Of a stretch of 64,000 nt of DNA, positions 34,280 to 45,044 are shown piece by piece. Both the position numbers and the translations under genes were made by a program. The stretch lies in the NCBI RefSeq assembly GCF_963675165.1, contig NC_087387.1, forward strand, positions 3,436,990-3,500,989, given 5' to 3'. The notes below the pieces were generated by a model that saw only the letters and a list, made by a program, of their open reading frames with translations, was not told the origin of the DNA and did not search any database. Position 1 is the first letter of the stretch. Each line of letters starts with the position of its first letter. The DNA is from Halichondria panicea (lineage: Eukaryota; Porifera; Demospongiae; Suberitida; Halichondriidae).

Positions 34280-35210
34280 ATGTACAATGTTCAGTGCTGG
34301 TGTCTGGAAACTTATGTTGAACTTTTACCCCTCCTGGGAATTGGAAGGCAATTTTTTCTGTCCCCATCACATTCGAAAAGAAATTCACCGACCCTCTATA
34401 CATAGCAAAAGAAACTGTGACTAGCATGTAATAGGGGTGTGGGGGGTGTGGTCAACAAACATGGGAGTGGCCAAACATTTTGTGGCATGCGTAAACCCAT
34501 TATGAAACCCTGTTGGCCTATACCTATAGCTAAATTATGAATTCATAATGTTTTTGTAATTTCTTTGTTTCTTCCTTTTTTCTGACCTGGAATTGAAGCA
34601 CACATGCATGTATTATCAATGGGCAAAACACTGTACACACTACCACGCAGCCATGAAGTATATGTAAACGAAAAAAAGACTTGACAATTAATTTTAGTCA
34701 ACTTACTTTTTCTCGGTCCGCCTGCAGTGATTCGTTGTACGCGCAAGTATGATGGATCTTCTTTGTTCTCGTCCGCACACCAGACAATTCACCCACGAGG
34801 GTATAGTTCTCACTAAGAGCCATAGGCACACCAGACGAATAGGCACACCAGACGATTCACACACGAGAGTAGGGTTCTCGCCACAGACGATTCACCCCAC
34901 GTGGGTATAGGGTTCTCACTACTAAGAGCCATAGGCACACCAGATGATACACCCTCAATTGAGTCGTCCACGTCGTCCAATGTGGATTCATCCTATTTTA
35001 AACACAATCGTTATGCATGCATGAACACTATAATATATATATCATATAAATGACATATGCTACACACCTCTAGTGTATACATTACTTACAGATAAGATAT
35101 ACACACTGCCCTGACCAGCCAGGTCAAACAAGCCAGTGCCCCCAGCCTACACCTTCTCTATACACAAATCTGAAAAGCCATCCAAAATTGTACTTCTGAC
35201 ATCTTCGAAT
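34280..35210 (+). repeat. Segmental duplication, copy A
   Basis: About 0.9 kb shares ordered blocks with 37075-38060: CCCCTCCTGGGAATTGG, ACCGACCCTCTATACATAGC, GTGGCCAAACATTTTGTGGC, ATGCATGTATTATCAATGGG, TTTCTCGGTCCGCCTGCAGT, GTAGGGTTCTCGCCACAG and ACACCTTCTCTATACACAAA. The arrays around 34785-34960 (CACACCAGACGATTCAC) differ between copies. The minus strand is open at 34167-34427 with FAMYRGSVNFFSN, a phrase partly shared with copy B, so the duplicated unit may include exons of an unknown gene. Copy A lacks the 266-base MITE found in B. Confidence 0.85.
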
Positions 35211-35400
35211 AACAAGCTTCAAAATCCTCCCCTCGCGTCCTCCCGTCCTCCCCTCGCGTTGGTACAAAGATTGTCATTTTGGCCAACAAAACGATGTTAA
35301 ACATTCGAGGTTTTATCCTGGTGTTTGTAGACTTTTTCTTTTTTTGTTGATCTGCTACCGCGGTAGGGTCAAACTTCCTTCCTCTTCTTGGAGTTCCCAT
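35158..35400 (-). CDS. Hypothetical first exon, basic N-terminus
   Basis: A minus-strand frame begins ATG and reads MGTPRRGRKFDPTAVADQQK, then STNTRIKPRMFNIVLLAKM, followed by an acidic turn and SKMSEVQFWMAF. The lysine-rich start and the TRIKPRxFxIxxL phrase resemble N-termini of sponge-specific predicted proteins as I remember them. The repeated RGED phrase comes from a tandem duplication of CCTCCCCTCGCG. A donor site is not certain. Unknown function. Confidence 0.3.
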   Translation of the reverse strand: MGTPRRGRKFDPTAVADQQKKKKSTNTRIKPRMFNIVLLAKMTIFVPTRGEDGRTRGEDFEACYSKMSEVQFWMAFQICV

Positions 35401-36405
35401 AGAATGCTGGAAAGTTCTTCTTCAGAGCTACAGCATTTTTCTCAGACGGTACTTTCCCTACCCTCACACAGTAACCTTACTTATCTCAGCCCGTACCTGC
35501 AATACAGTCAATCTAAATTGTCAACTAGTCTTGTAATTTATCGCACATAGGGCCCACGTTTATCTAGCATAGAACATTTTGAAGCTCATGTTTTCATAAC
35601 TGTAGCAAATAATTATAGTGATCAGAATACATGAAATTTCCAAATTAACGGATGCCATTGAGGAAGATACTTTTGTACATGTACTGTGGCCAGAAGGGAA
35701 GCTGCTAGCTAGAATAGTTTTTTATCGACTTACAGTACGTTAGTCTTGTTAAGCTCACTCCTTTTATTTGCAGTGGCCATTGTATTGAGCGAGGTTTCAT
35801 TCAGCTAGATTGTGCATGCATGCGCAATATTGACAGCCCCTCCTCTTACTTGTCGAGCAAAAAAACTAAACCAGACTGGAGGCATGCTGAAAAATTTGAA
35901 AACAGGTAGTGGTACTACAGATATATACGCACTGTGCAAAGTATACGTGGTCCTGCATGCATGGAGTACCTGCATGCATGGAGTAGGTCAGCTAACTAAC
36001 TGGCTAGGCAGCAGGAGCTATAATTCTATAGCTTTATAGCTTTTTACCGTAGCTACCGTAGCAACCCTGTTCCATTGTTCCTGGTACCCAAAGCTGCTAC
36101 TATTAGAATAGTCTCGCACAGCCAGCCCCGGATGTTTTCTATTTGAACGCTAGGTCGGTTTCCTATGTAGAAGTTGTGTCAACACGCCCAAAGATTTCTT
36201 GGCTTGTTACCCGCTGCGGTCAATTGGAGGCAAAAAGAAGGAAAAGCAGAGAGTTCATAGGGTTCAAAGGTTACTTTATCCTGCAGCCGAGTTACAGTCT
36301 ATAGAAGAGAGACATTTGTGACTGAAATAATAATTATGAGGTTAGGGTTTAGGAGCAAGCAGGTTTTGAAAGCTTACACTTGCACAACAAGTTATTAGTT
36401 TTGTG
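35401..36405. other. Non-coding stretch
   Basis: No recognisable gene. It holds a 17-base tandem duplication at 35952-35985 (CCTGCATGCATGGAGTA) within a GCATGC-rich patch, and CTACCGTAGC pairs near 36047-36063. Confidence 0.4.
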
Positions 36406-36409
36406 TTAA

Positions 36410-36830
36410 ACCTTTAACCGTCGGATTCTTAATTAACAGTGAAGTGAAACGTCTGTAAGTTCTCTAAAATACCCATATAAAATGGTGCAACATGTGTTGC
36501 CGTAACAACCACGGTTATTACGCTCACCCATTTTTATAATTTTAAATGCTCGGCCAGCGGTGAGATAAAATCCCAAAAAAATTTTTTAGCTTGACAACCT
36601 AGCCATAGCTAGCTAGCTATAAACTTCGTGCGGTAAGCTAGCTATAAACTTCGTGCGGTAAGATGCTAATGAAATTTTAACATAGCAACGTGGCTTGGAA
36701 ATTTCTAGACTAAATTGCACGTGATTCTACAGCTCTTCCTCTATACAGGGATGTGCGTAGTCGAGCTACTTCCTAAGTATCGCAGAATCACTATTGCGGG
36801 CCACAATCGTGGCCCGTGGCGGTTAAAGGG
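36410..36830. mobile_element. piggyBac-type MITE, CCTTTAACCG family, 421 bp
   Basis: Ends ACCTTTAACCG and CGGTTAAAGGG with TTAA on both sides (36406-36409, 36831-36834). An unoccupied paralogous site exists on the opposite strand at 38141-38174, reading through a single TTAA at 38147-38150 with the same flanking words. The interior has GTTGCCGTAACAACCACGGTTATTACG-type palindromic sequence and a 25-base tandem duplication at about 36612-36661. Four related copies lie between 46.2 and 53.6 kb, none elsewhere in the window. Confidence 0.9.
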
Positions 36831-36859
36831 TTAAACACCTTTGTAAAACCTGTGCTTAC

Positions 36860-37097
36860 CTGGATTCTCTAGCACTGCATTTACAGCATGGGTAGCAATG
36901 TACATTTATTTGCAGAGCTACCACACTGTGGTCATCAACCATGAATAATATTATTTGTCTACACCCACTCAATGCTCCTTTCTTTGCTCCTTTCTTCAGA
37001 GCAAACTGGTACAGATCCTGGATGAAGAAAATTAATGCTCTTTTACATACACTCACTATTGATTGACCCCATGAGTACAATGTTCTTACTTTTACAG
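36860..37097 (-). CDS. Exon-like frame of an unknown gene
   Basis: On the minus strand the frame reads YSWGQSIVSVCKRALIFF, DLYQFALKKGA, CRQIILFMVDDHSVVALQ and CYPCCKCSARESR, and ends at a canonical donor (CCAG before GTAAGC). A 12-base tandem duplication repeats AKKG in frame. It lies just inside copy B of the segmental duplication and continues upstream into the FAMYRGSV-like phrase there. The CCKC end could bind metal, but no family is recognised. Confidence 0.3.
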
Positions 37098-38060
37098 TGC
37101 TGGTACTTTTACATACCCCTCCTGGGAATTGGGAAGGTGGGAAGGCTATTTTTTGAAAAAAAGGATGTCACCGACCCTCTATACATAGCAAAGAAATTAT
37201 TATCATTACTTGGCTGTGACTAGCATGTAATTGGGAGTGGCCAAACATTTTGTGGCGTGCGTAAACCTCCCCCCCCCCCATTTATACCCTTTGTTCTCTG
37301 ACCTGGAATTGAAGCACACATGCATGTATTATCAATGGGCAAAACACTGGGAAAACAGAATTGCCTACGCATAGCGTGCGTTCCATGCCTGAGTTATGTG
37401 CATTGGAAACTCGAAGTTGTAAAACAGTAGTATTGAGCACTCAAAGATTGCTAAATTGGGAAAAGTAAGGTAATGGTGGCTGCTTAGACAAAGCGGATTC
37501 AGAGCATCAAGAGCTAGTAGAAAGACTGTAGATAACTATAACCCAAGAAAAAAAATAATGAGATTATACACTGCAGTCTATAAATCTGGCTATTGCTATA
37601 TCTGCTCTGTTTTCCTACCACGCAGCCACGCAGCCATGAAGTATATATATATATACATGTAAACGATCAACTTACTTTTTCTCGGTCCGCCTGCAGTGAT
37701 TCGTTGTACGTACGTATGATGGATCTTCTTTGTTCTAGAGTTTCATTGTTCTCGTCCACATGGGTAGGGTTCTCACTAAGAGCACACCAGACAATTCACC
37801 CACGAGGCTCACTAAGGGCCATAGGCACACCAGACGATTCACACACGAGAGTAGGGTTCTCGCCACAGGCACACCAGACGATTCACCCTCAATTGAGTCG
37901 TCCAATTCCTATTTTAAACACAATCCTATTTTAAACAATTATGCATGCATGAACACACCTCTAGTGTATCTTACAGATAAGATGCCCTGACCAGCCAAGC
38001 CAGTGCTACACCTTCTCTATACACAAAATCCAAAATTGTACTTCTGACATCTTCAGAAGA
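37075..38060 (+). repeat. Segmental duplication, copy B
   Basis: Partner of 34280-35210, same orientation. Differences from A include a 266-base MITE insertion (37350-37615), a poly-C run at 37268, loss of part of the CACACCAGACGATTCAC array, and an extra 17-base tandem duplication (TCCTATTTTAAACACAA, about 37906-37939) at a point where copy A has a single unit. That comparison shows directly that a 17-base duplication arose, or was introduced, after the segment was copied. Confidence 0.85.
37350..37615. mobile_element. MITE with GGAAAACAGA ends
   Basis: GGAAAACAGA at the left and TCTGTTTTCC at the right bound sequence absent from copy A of the duplication, where the corresponding site reads CACTGTACACACTACC. 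A diverged copy on the opposite strand occupies about 53958-54216 (AGCAATAGCCAGATTTAT, ATAGTTATCTACAGTCTTTC, AACTCAGGCATG in common). No coding capacity. The TACACAC of the empty site is missing here, so the target duplication is unclear. Confidence 0.75.
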
Positions 38061-38474
38061 CATATTTCTGCGAAAAACTCCAGGCCTTGCACAACCCCTT
38101 GATAGGAAGCTACCCATGCGATAAGTTTTATTTGACAACGAAGGTGTTTAACACAAAACTAATAACTTGTTGTGTGAAGACTATCCATGCTAGCTGTGGC
38201 ATCTAGGTGAGTAGATTCACCTGTTACAAACAAACCAACCAACCGTGGCCGCCCATGCGTGCACCTCGCGCTCGGGTAACAACTAAACTAAACGAACTTG
38301 GTGACCAAATTACATGGGAGTGATAATAATAATGCCCACACAGCCACTAAAATGGGACTCCATCCCAAAGTACAAGATTGCAATACCCTACTATATAACC
38401 AGCAAGAGGCTCATAAATATCACAGTGGGTTGGTACACTGAGACCTCATAATTGTATACATAGTACCCAGCAAA

Positions 38475-40974
38475 GTGACTATTGCTAGAAAGCCGTTATA
38501 TCACCACCTTTGCCACGCACAAAGGGCTTTGGAGATACACTCGACTTAACTTTGGAACAAATTCTGCAAGCGAAATTTTCCAAAAGGCAATCCAAGACCA
38601 ACTCCAAAACATCCCAAATTCCCTCAACATAAGTGACGATGTCATTGTGTTTGGCAAGACAAAAGCAGAGCATGATACTGCTTTAGCAAGCGTGTGTCAA
38701 AAGTTTGCAGACTCAAATCTCACCCTAAACAAAAACAAGTGCGAGTTTAACAAGCCCTCCATCACGTTTTTTGGATTTGTTTTCTCAGACAAAGGCATTG
38801 CCCCTGATCCTGACAAAGTCAACTCCATCAAAAGTGCCCAAGCACCAACCACTGCCAGTGGAGTGCGTAGTTTTTTAGGGATGGCTACGTACTGTGCCAA
38901 ATTCATTCACAAGTTTAGTGATGTTTCCGAGCCCCTTCGCGAATCAACGAAGAAAAACCAACCATTTCAATGGTCCAGGCGACATGAACAGTCGTTTAAC
39001 CAAATCAAGGATCTCCTCTCCAGTGCTCAGGTCATGGCATATTTCGATCCTAAGAAGGAAACAGAAGTGATCACGGATGCTTCTCCCATTGGACTATCCG
39101 CAATCCTGGTACAGGAGTTGTCGCGTATGTCAGTCGGGCTCTCACACCAGTAGAACGACGATATTCCCAGACTGAGAAAGAGGCCCTTGCCATTGTTTGG
39201 GCAATAGAAAAATTGCACATCTACCTCTATGGTAGTCGTTTCAAACTCATTATGGATTGCAAACCAGTGCAACTCATCTTCAACTCATCTTCAACAACCC
39301 CAGATCTAAGCCCCCAGCCCGGATAGAGCGCTGGAACCTCCGTCTGCAAGGTTATGACTTTGAAGTGGCACATATTGAAGGACTGAAGGACTGAAAAACC
39401 CATCTGACTACCTATCACGACACTCAAGCATTAAAGAAACGAGACAGAGCTCTCTAGCAGAGGAATATGTCAATTTCCTCTCCTCACATGCAGTACCTAA
39501 AGCCATGACATTGGATGAAATTCAAAAGGCAACAGTTCAAGACAGGACTTTGCAGTGTGTAACTCATCTCGTATGAACTCAGGAATGGGACAAGCTCGAA
39601 ACGCTCTCACCAGAATTCCAAAACATTGATCATACAGAACTGAACTTGTTTAAACATGTCAAAGACGAACTGACAGTTAATGATTCGTCCAACATCATAC
39701 TACGAGACCATCGAATCGTAATACCCTCTTTGTTGCGGGAGAAAGCAATATCATTAGCACACGAAGGCCATCAAGGACTGGTTAAAACCAAACGACTGTT
39801 GAGAGAGAAAGTTTGGTTCCCTAAAATCGACAGTATTGCCAAAAGACTGATCGACACATGCATTGCATGCCAGGCAAACGGTCCCGAGAACCGTCCAGAC
39901 CCACTACAAATGTCTTCACTTCCCCCAACCCCCTGGCACACAACACACATGGATTTTTGTGGTCCCTTCCCTTCAGGAGAATATCTTTTCGTTGTGATTG
40001 ATGCCTATTCACGGTTTCCAGAAGTCGACATTGTGCGTTCAACTTCAGCTGCTTCCATCGGATGTTCGCTGTACACTGTACACGGCATCCCTGCCATAAT
40101 CTGCAGTGACAATGGCCCACCATTTACGAGTCACGAGATACAACAATACATGGAAGAAAATGGAATACAACACCGAAGAGTTACACCACTATGGCCCCAG
40201 GTAAATTCTGAAGCGGAAAACTTCATGAAACCACTAACGAAAGCAATCCGATCAGCACATGCAGAAGGCAAGTCATGGACAAAACACCTCTACAAATTTC
40301 TTCTCAATTACCGGACTACTCCTCACACGACTACTAAATTTGCTCCATCTGAACTTCTATTTAACCGAAAGGTTCAAAACAAACTGCCACAACTACACAT
40401 ACTGGATCCAAAGATATCAGATGCACACGCTCAGGCCAAAGAGAATGATATCAAAGCAAAAAACACAATGAAAGAGCAGGCTGATCTGAAGAGAAGAGCA
40501 CAACCATCCCAACTCAAAATTGGTGATACTGTCCTCGCAAAGCAACGAAAACAAAACAAACTTTCAACTCGTTTTGACCCGAATCCATTTCAAGTTGTGA
40601 AGAAGAAAGGTACGATGATTACTGCGTATCGAAATAACAAATACATCACCAGGAACACTTCACACTTCAAAGTAATTGATTCAACTCTCAATACAAGTCA
40701 AGATACGTATGTTGTATGTTGAAGGTGAAGAGGACGAGGAGCCAGCAGACACAACATCTTCGTCTGTAGACGAACCAAACACAACAACACCTCCGTTGTA
40801 GACGAACCAGACACAACACCTCTGTCTGTTGAAAGTGAAGACGAATCAGACACAACACCTCCGTCTGCTGAAGGTGAAGACGAAGTTACACGAAGTCCAG
40901 TTACATTGAGACGATCGTCACGAACTGTGAGTGTACCACAAAGATATGGACAATTTGTATACCTTGGAACTTAA
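38475..40974 (+). mobile_element. Ty3/gypsy element 1, 3' half: RT (partial), RNase H, integrase
   Basis: The plus strand starts inside reverse transcriptase at SRYITTFATHKGLWRYTRLN and runs through ISDDVIVFGKT (catalytic DD; the usual YADD Tyr and Ala are altered), RT thumb (SFLGMATYCAKF), and RNase H with Asp in VITDASPIGLS. Integrase follows with its zinc site (AHEGHQGLVKTKRLL, CIACQ) and DDE residues in MDFCGPFPS, CSDNGPPFTS and SEAENFM, then an acidic, Thr/Pro-rich tail ending RRSSRTVSVPQRYGQF at a stop near 40974. Tandem duplications of 11 (39270-39291), 8 (39377-39392) and 7 bases (40707-40720) shift the frame in RNase H and near the end. No gag or protease precedes it; those lie on the other strand beyond 41.4 kb. 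Confidence 0.9.
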
Positions 40975-40977
40975 AGC

Positions 40978-41153
40978 TGTTAATCATTAGACTTGGTTTT
41001 GTGAGTTTTCTTTGATCTCATATTCTATTGTTATGTCAAGTACTTTATGTTCTATATTTAGTATTATTACATCATTGAATATTATGTTATGTAATCATCA
41101 TTGAATGGAGTCACAAACAGATGTTATATCTATTAACTGAACATTAAACATTA
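40978..41153 (+). repeat. Gypsy element 1, 3' LTR-like segment
   Basis: It begins TGTTAATCATTAGAC right after the pol stop and ends ...GAACATTAAACATTATA. Its last 105 bases (TGTTCTATATTTAGTATTAT onward) recur inverted at 43101-43206, next to a primer-binding-type sequence. This makes it an LTR, about 176 bases as preserved. It ends in TATA rather than CA, so the exact edge is uncertain. Confidence 0.75.
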
Positions 41154-41404
41154 TAGTAGGGTATTTATAGGGTATTTATCTTAAAGATAATTATGATCTG
41201 TGCATGATCTGTGCATGTAATTATTTTGTCTGACTATAGCTACCTGGAAGTAGCAAGGGCAAGGGCAGGACTGCTAAAAAAAAGGTAGAACCTGAATGCA
41301 AATTTTAGGGGGGGGGGGGGCTAGAGGGGGATATCCCCTTTCCACTGTATGCACTGTATGACACCCGGCCCCTATTAGTCTGAGCTTACACACTACATAT
41401 TACT

Positions 41405-43008
41405 GTACTGGTGTCAACTGATGGTACCCTGAACGAAGATCAAGCTTAGAAAACACAGTGGCACCATTGAGCTTGTGTATGAGATCTTCGACTGTCGGCA
41501 TTGGGTGTCGCTCACGTTTGATTGCTTGATTTGCCATCCGCATGTCTACGCATATGCGTACGTCGCCGTTTCGTTTCGGAGTCAGCACTAGTGGTGACAC
41601 CCATGGTGTGGGGCCATCGACCTTCTCTATGATGCCCTTCCGTTCCAAGTTAGTTAGTTCTTCATTGACTTTCTGTCGAATGTGGAACAGGTACACGTCG
41701 CGGTTGCTGTGCAACAGGGTTTACAGTGTGGTCAATGTGTAGTTTGACTTTCACGTTTTTCAGTTGACCTATGCCTTTGAAAAGTGTTGGAAATTTCTCT
41801 GCTAATGCCTTCTGAGGAAGAGTGCTATCGATCACTTGACATACCCGTAGGTCAAGAATTCCGAGAGCCATTGCTGTTTTGTAGCTGAGTAGGGAACCAT
41901 GGCTTCCTCGCAGCACATGAAAGGACACTTGTTGTTTGCGTTGATTGTTTGCGTTGTTTGCGTTGATTACAACCAATTTCACCGTCAAACTGTCCAAGGG
42001 TGTACAGCTGTGTAGTTGATCCATATGCAAACAGACGTTTGGTCGTTGGATGTAGGACAATATTGCGTTGATTGACTTTGTTGAAAGTTTCTTCGTCAAG
42101 AATGTCAGTGGATGCCCCAGTATCGACTATCATTTGTACCGTGGGTATTTTGGATCTGTCTTGGCCAGTTGTGTACAGATATTCATCATCACTACTGCTT
42201 GTTTCATCGCTAGGTATGACAGTAACTTGGTTCAGCTTCTGTTCCTGTCTGTAACCTTGTCTCTTGGGTTTATACACGTAGTTTTCAGTGGAAAGACACA
42301 CCTTCGCGAAGTGAGTTAGTGTACCGCACTTCCGACAGGTCTGGCCTTTCGCCGGGCATGGTTTAGCTTCGTGTGGCCATGTCAGGCCGCAGTTACGGCA
42401 GGTTTTCGACGTCGATGGAGGCTGTGAGGAAATACCCCGTCTATATAGTTTGTGTTTGACGAAACTGATCTCTTCATCCTGAGAGTATTTCAATGGCAGT
42501 TTCTTTTCCATACCTGTGGCTTGAGTTTCACTCACTTCTAGGCTCCGCGCCTTAGCCAAAAGATTGTCCAGTGAGAGGGCTTCTTCTCTCAAGGCATATC
42601 TTCGTAAACGTTTAGACTGGCAGTTTTGGATGATAGCTGATTTTATTTCTTTGTTTACATCGTGAAATTCACAGTTGGCAGCCAGTTTTCGTAGTCTTGT
42701 TGCGGAACTGAAATATCTCATAGTCCACGTTCTTCTTAGGTGAAAAATACTCATCTAGTTTTGTTTGTGCTGTCCCATAGTCATCTCCAGTGTCAGGAAG
42801 TGTGTCAAATATATCGTGGGTGGCCGTGGGTGGCGGGACCAGCTTGATACAACAGCATTGCTCGTTGCTGTTTGTCATCAGTGATGTTGACGGCCACAAG
42901 GTATGTCTTGAAGCGTTTTGTCCAGGTTTTCCATCATTGACTCAATGAGCTTGGGTCACTTACAGGGTCAAATGGTGGTAGAGGTGGTAGGTCGATTCTT
43001 GTCACCAT
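41405..43008 (-). mobile_element. Ty3/gypsy element 1, 5' half: gag, protease, RT N-terminus
   Basis: On the minus strand, gag starts at ATG 43008 (MVTRIDLPPLPPFDPVSD). Capsid-like sequence follows, then two zinc knuckle-like motifs (CRNCGLTWPHEAKPC, CRKCGTLTHFAKVC, about 42300-42410), an aspartic protease with DTGASTDILDEETF (about 42090-42140), and the RT fingers (GIIEKVDGPTPWVSPLVLT, RICVDMRMANQAIKRERHPM, KLDLRSGYHQL) stopping at about 41405. The sequence that should follow YHQL is what opens the plus-strand half at 38475. Duplications of 10 bases near 42826 and a compound one at 41931-41968 disrupt the frame. Confidence 0.9.
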
Positions 43009-43081
43009 CTTAGCTCAGTAGGACTCAACTAGACTGACTAGTATACTCAATCCTCGTCTACTTAGACTATATATAAGCTTG

Positions 43082-43206
43082 GTTTGATCCTCGTCGCCAA
43101 TATAATGTTTAATGTTCAGTTAATAGATATAACATCTGTTTGTGACTCCATTCAATGATGATTACATAACATAATATTCAATGATGTAATAATACTAAAT
43201 ATAGAA
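43082..43206 (-). repeat. Gypsy element 1, primer-binding site and truncated 5' LTR
   Basis: In element orientation, LTR sequence (43206 down to 43101) is followed at 43099 by TGGCGACGAGGATCAAACC. The leading TGG is complementary to a tRNA CCA end, as expected for a primer-binding site. The LTR part matches 41048-41153 inverted. It is cut at 43209, where a different LTR begins, so gypsy element 2 appears to have landed in it. Confidence 0.75.
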
Positions 43207-43209
43207 CAT

Positions 43210-43448
43210 TGCACCTACTATAACTATTGTGGTTGGAAACTGTGGTGTCAAGTAATCACAATGGCAGAACTGAACAGAACACGTGGCACAAAGTATTGAG
43301 TATTACAAAAACCAGTAAGACTAGTCTAGAATGATTATATGACGTAATCTACTATATGACGTAATCTACTACACTCCGTAATCTACTACACTCCTCCCCC
43401 CTAGCACAAAAACAAAACAAAAACAACTCTACGGGAGGGTGTATAACA
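43210..43448 (-). repeat. Candidate 3' LTR of gypsy element 2 (TG...CA)
   Basis: On the plus strand the segment starts TGCACCTACTATAACT and ends GGGTGTATAACA, giving TG...CA borders. It directly follows a typical pol C-terminal end on the minus strand (PRRERKPVERFERTKWTD, about 43500). Two 17-base tandem duplications lie inside (43336-43369 and 43360-43393, overlapping words GACGTAATCTAC). No second LTR copy is in the window. Confidence 0.55.
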
Positions 43449-45040
43449 TACACATACATAGTTACATAGTTATCAGTCCATTTAGTTCGTTCGAACCGTT
43501 CAACCGGTTTCCGTTCCCGGCGAGGGTATGTCTTAGGTGTGATGTCCAAATCCGTCTCAACAGGGTCAGGCTCTATTGGGGTTGGCTCTTGTACATGTGG
43601 TGTAGGCAGATTGGTGTAGGCAGATCTAGGCCCACGTCTACTTTTTCTTCAACGGGAATGTCTATTTCCACAAAACGTTTTGGTCTTGGTGGCATCTACG
43701 ATCACGACAATTACCGCTTCTTGGTCTTGGCAATCGTACCTTGGAGCTAGTTCCTCACGAGCACGGGGCGAAGCAATCTCTCGTGCGCATGAGCATCGTG
43801 TTTTTGTGTTTCCACTCTTTCAGCTGTCAAAGGTCTCAGTATGTAAAAATGTAAAGCCTGGGACACTATAACACATAGATACCGGCCTGGGTCTTCTTCC
43901 GAGTAACTGGTGCGACGTGGAGAAACTTCGATTTCACACTTCCTTCCTTGGTTTCTTCAATCCTCTTTTCACAATTTGCACCACAATTTGCACCGCTCTC
44001 TCGGCGAGTCCATTGGGTAGGGTGCTGAGGTAACGTGTCGAGTGTCGAATGCCGTTAGTGGCAAAAAAGTTCTCTATTTCAACACTCACAAAACACGTAC
44101 CATTGTCGGTGACGATCGTTTCAGGTAGCGCAAACAAGGGTCTCAGTTCTTCTATCACCGCGGAGGAAGTTGCGGAAGGTGTACAAAACGCTTCGATCCA
44201 CTTAGAGTGGGCGTCTATCAGGACCAAATCAAATCAAATATATCTTACCATGCACAGGCCCAGCATAATCCAGGGCCCAAGGGCGAGACGGCCAACTCCA
44301 AGGCTGCAACGGGGCAAGAGCCGGGGTTGCCTGAGACATTTGACACTCAGTACATAGGTGGACTACCGTCTCGATGTCGCTCGTGATTCCGGGCCACCAT
44401 ACATACGACCCTTCATCCGAACAATTCCGGGGTGTCCCTCGTGCAGTTCAACGCAGTTCAACCAGGATGGTTTCTCGTATCAAATGCTCTGATCTTTTCG
44501 TGCAAAATGGCGAGATTCTTTTTTCATAGTGTCTTGTTTCAAGAATTGTAACACTGGTGCGAGTGTCGGGTCTTTCTCTGTTTGATCTCGGATTTGTTCG
44601 GCTGAGACAGGTGCATCTAACAGGTGTTGGGCAACACTAACTCCGTAGGTGGTGGTGCTTCGACTGCTAACGGTAAGCATCTGCATTTCCGTGAGCACCA
44701 GTCTTCCTGAACTTGAGAGTGTATTCAAGTGTATTCAAACATGGCGAGATATAAGGACCAACGTCGGATACGAGCAGAAGCTTGGGGCGAGGTGGAGCGA
44801 GTTTCACCAAGCAGTGGCTGGTGGTCTGTCACTAACTCGAATGGACGACCAAACAGATAATTCTTGATGCCGAAAACTAGCTCCTTTTCGAGTTGTGAGT
44901 AATTCCGAAGCATCGCAAGCCAATGTTAAAGGCAGCTGCTTGGTCATAGTGTACTAGAAGTGCGGAGGACGTCAGCAACTTCTTAGACTCTCGGAAAACG
45001 GTGTCCTGTTCTTCAGTCCATTTCCAAGGTACATCATGCT
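43449..45040 (-). mobile_element. Gypsy element 2: RNase H and integrase
   Basis: On the minus strand from 45040 downward: PWKWTEEQDTVFRESKKLLT, RNase H (YSQLEKELVFGIKNYLFGRP, FELVTDHQPLLG; the second Asp is in TDHQPL), SARIRRWSLYLAMFEYT, a linker, a zinc-site end (CTECQMSQ), the first integrase Asp in LDYAGPVHGK, the continuing core LIDAHSKWIEAF, the second Asp in IVTDNGTCFVS and the Glu in NGLAERAVQIV. The 12-base duplication at 43970-43993 repeats VQIV in frame; a 10-base duplication at 44719-44738 and a short AAATC repetition at 44221 shift frames. A basic C-terminal tail ends near 43450. Confidence 0.85.
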
Positions 45041-45044
45041 GTAA

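Noticed and set aside
41305..41325. Poly-G run as a structured or regulatory element
   Set aside because: It is a single homopolymer next to ordinary sequence; a length error or chance run explains it.
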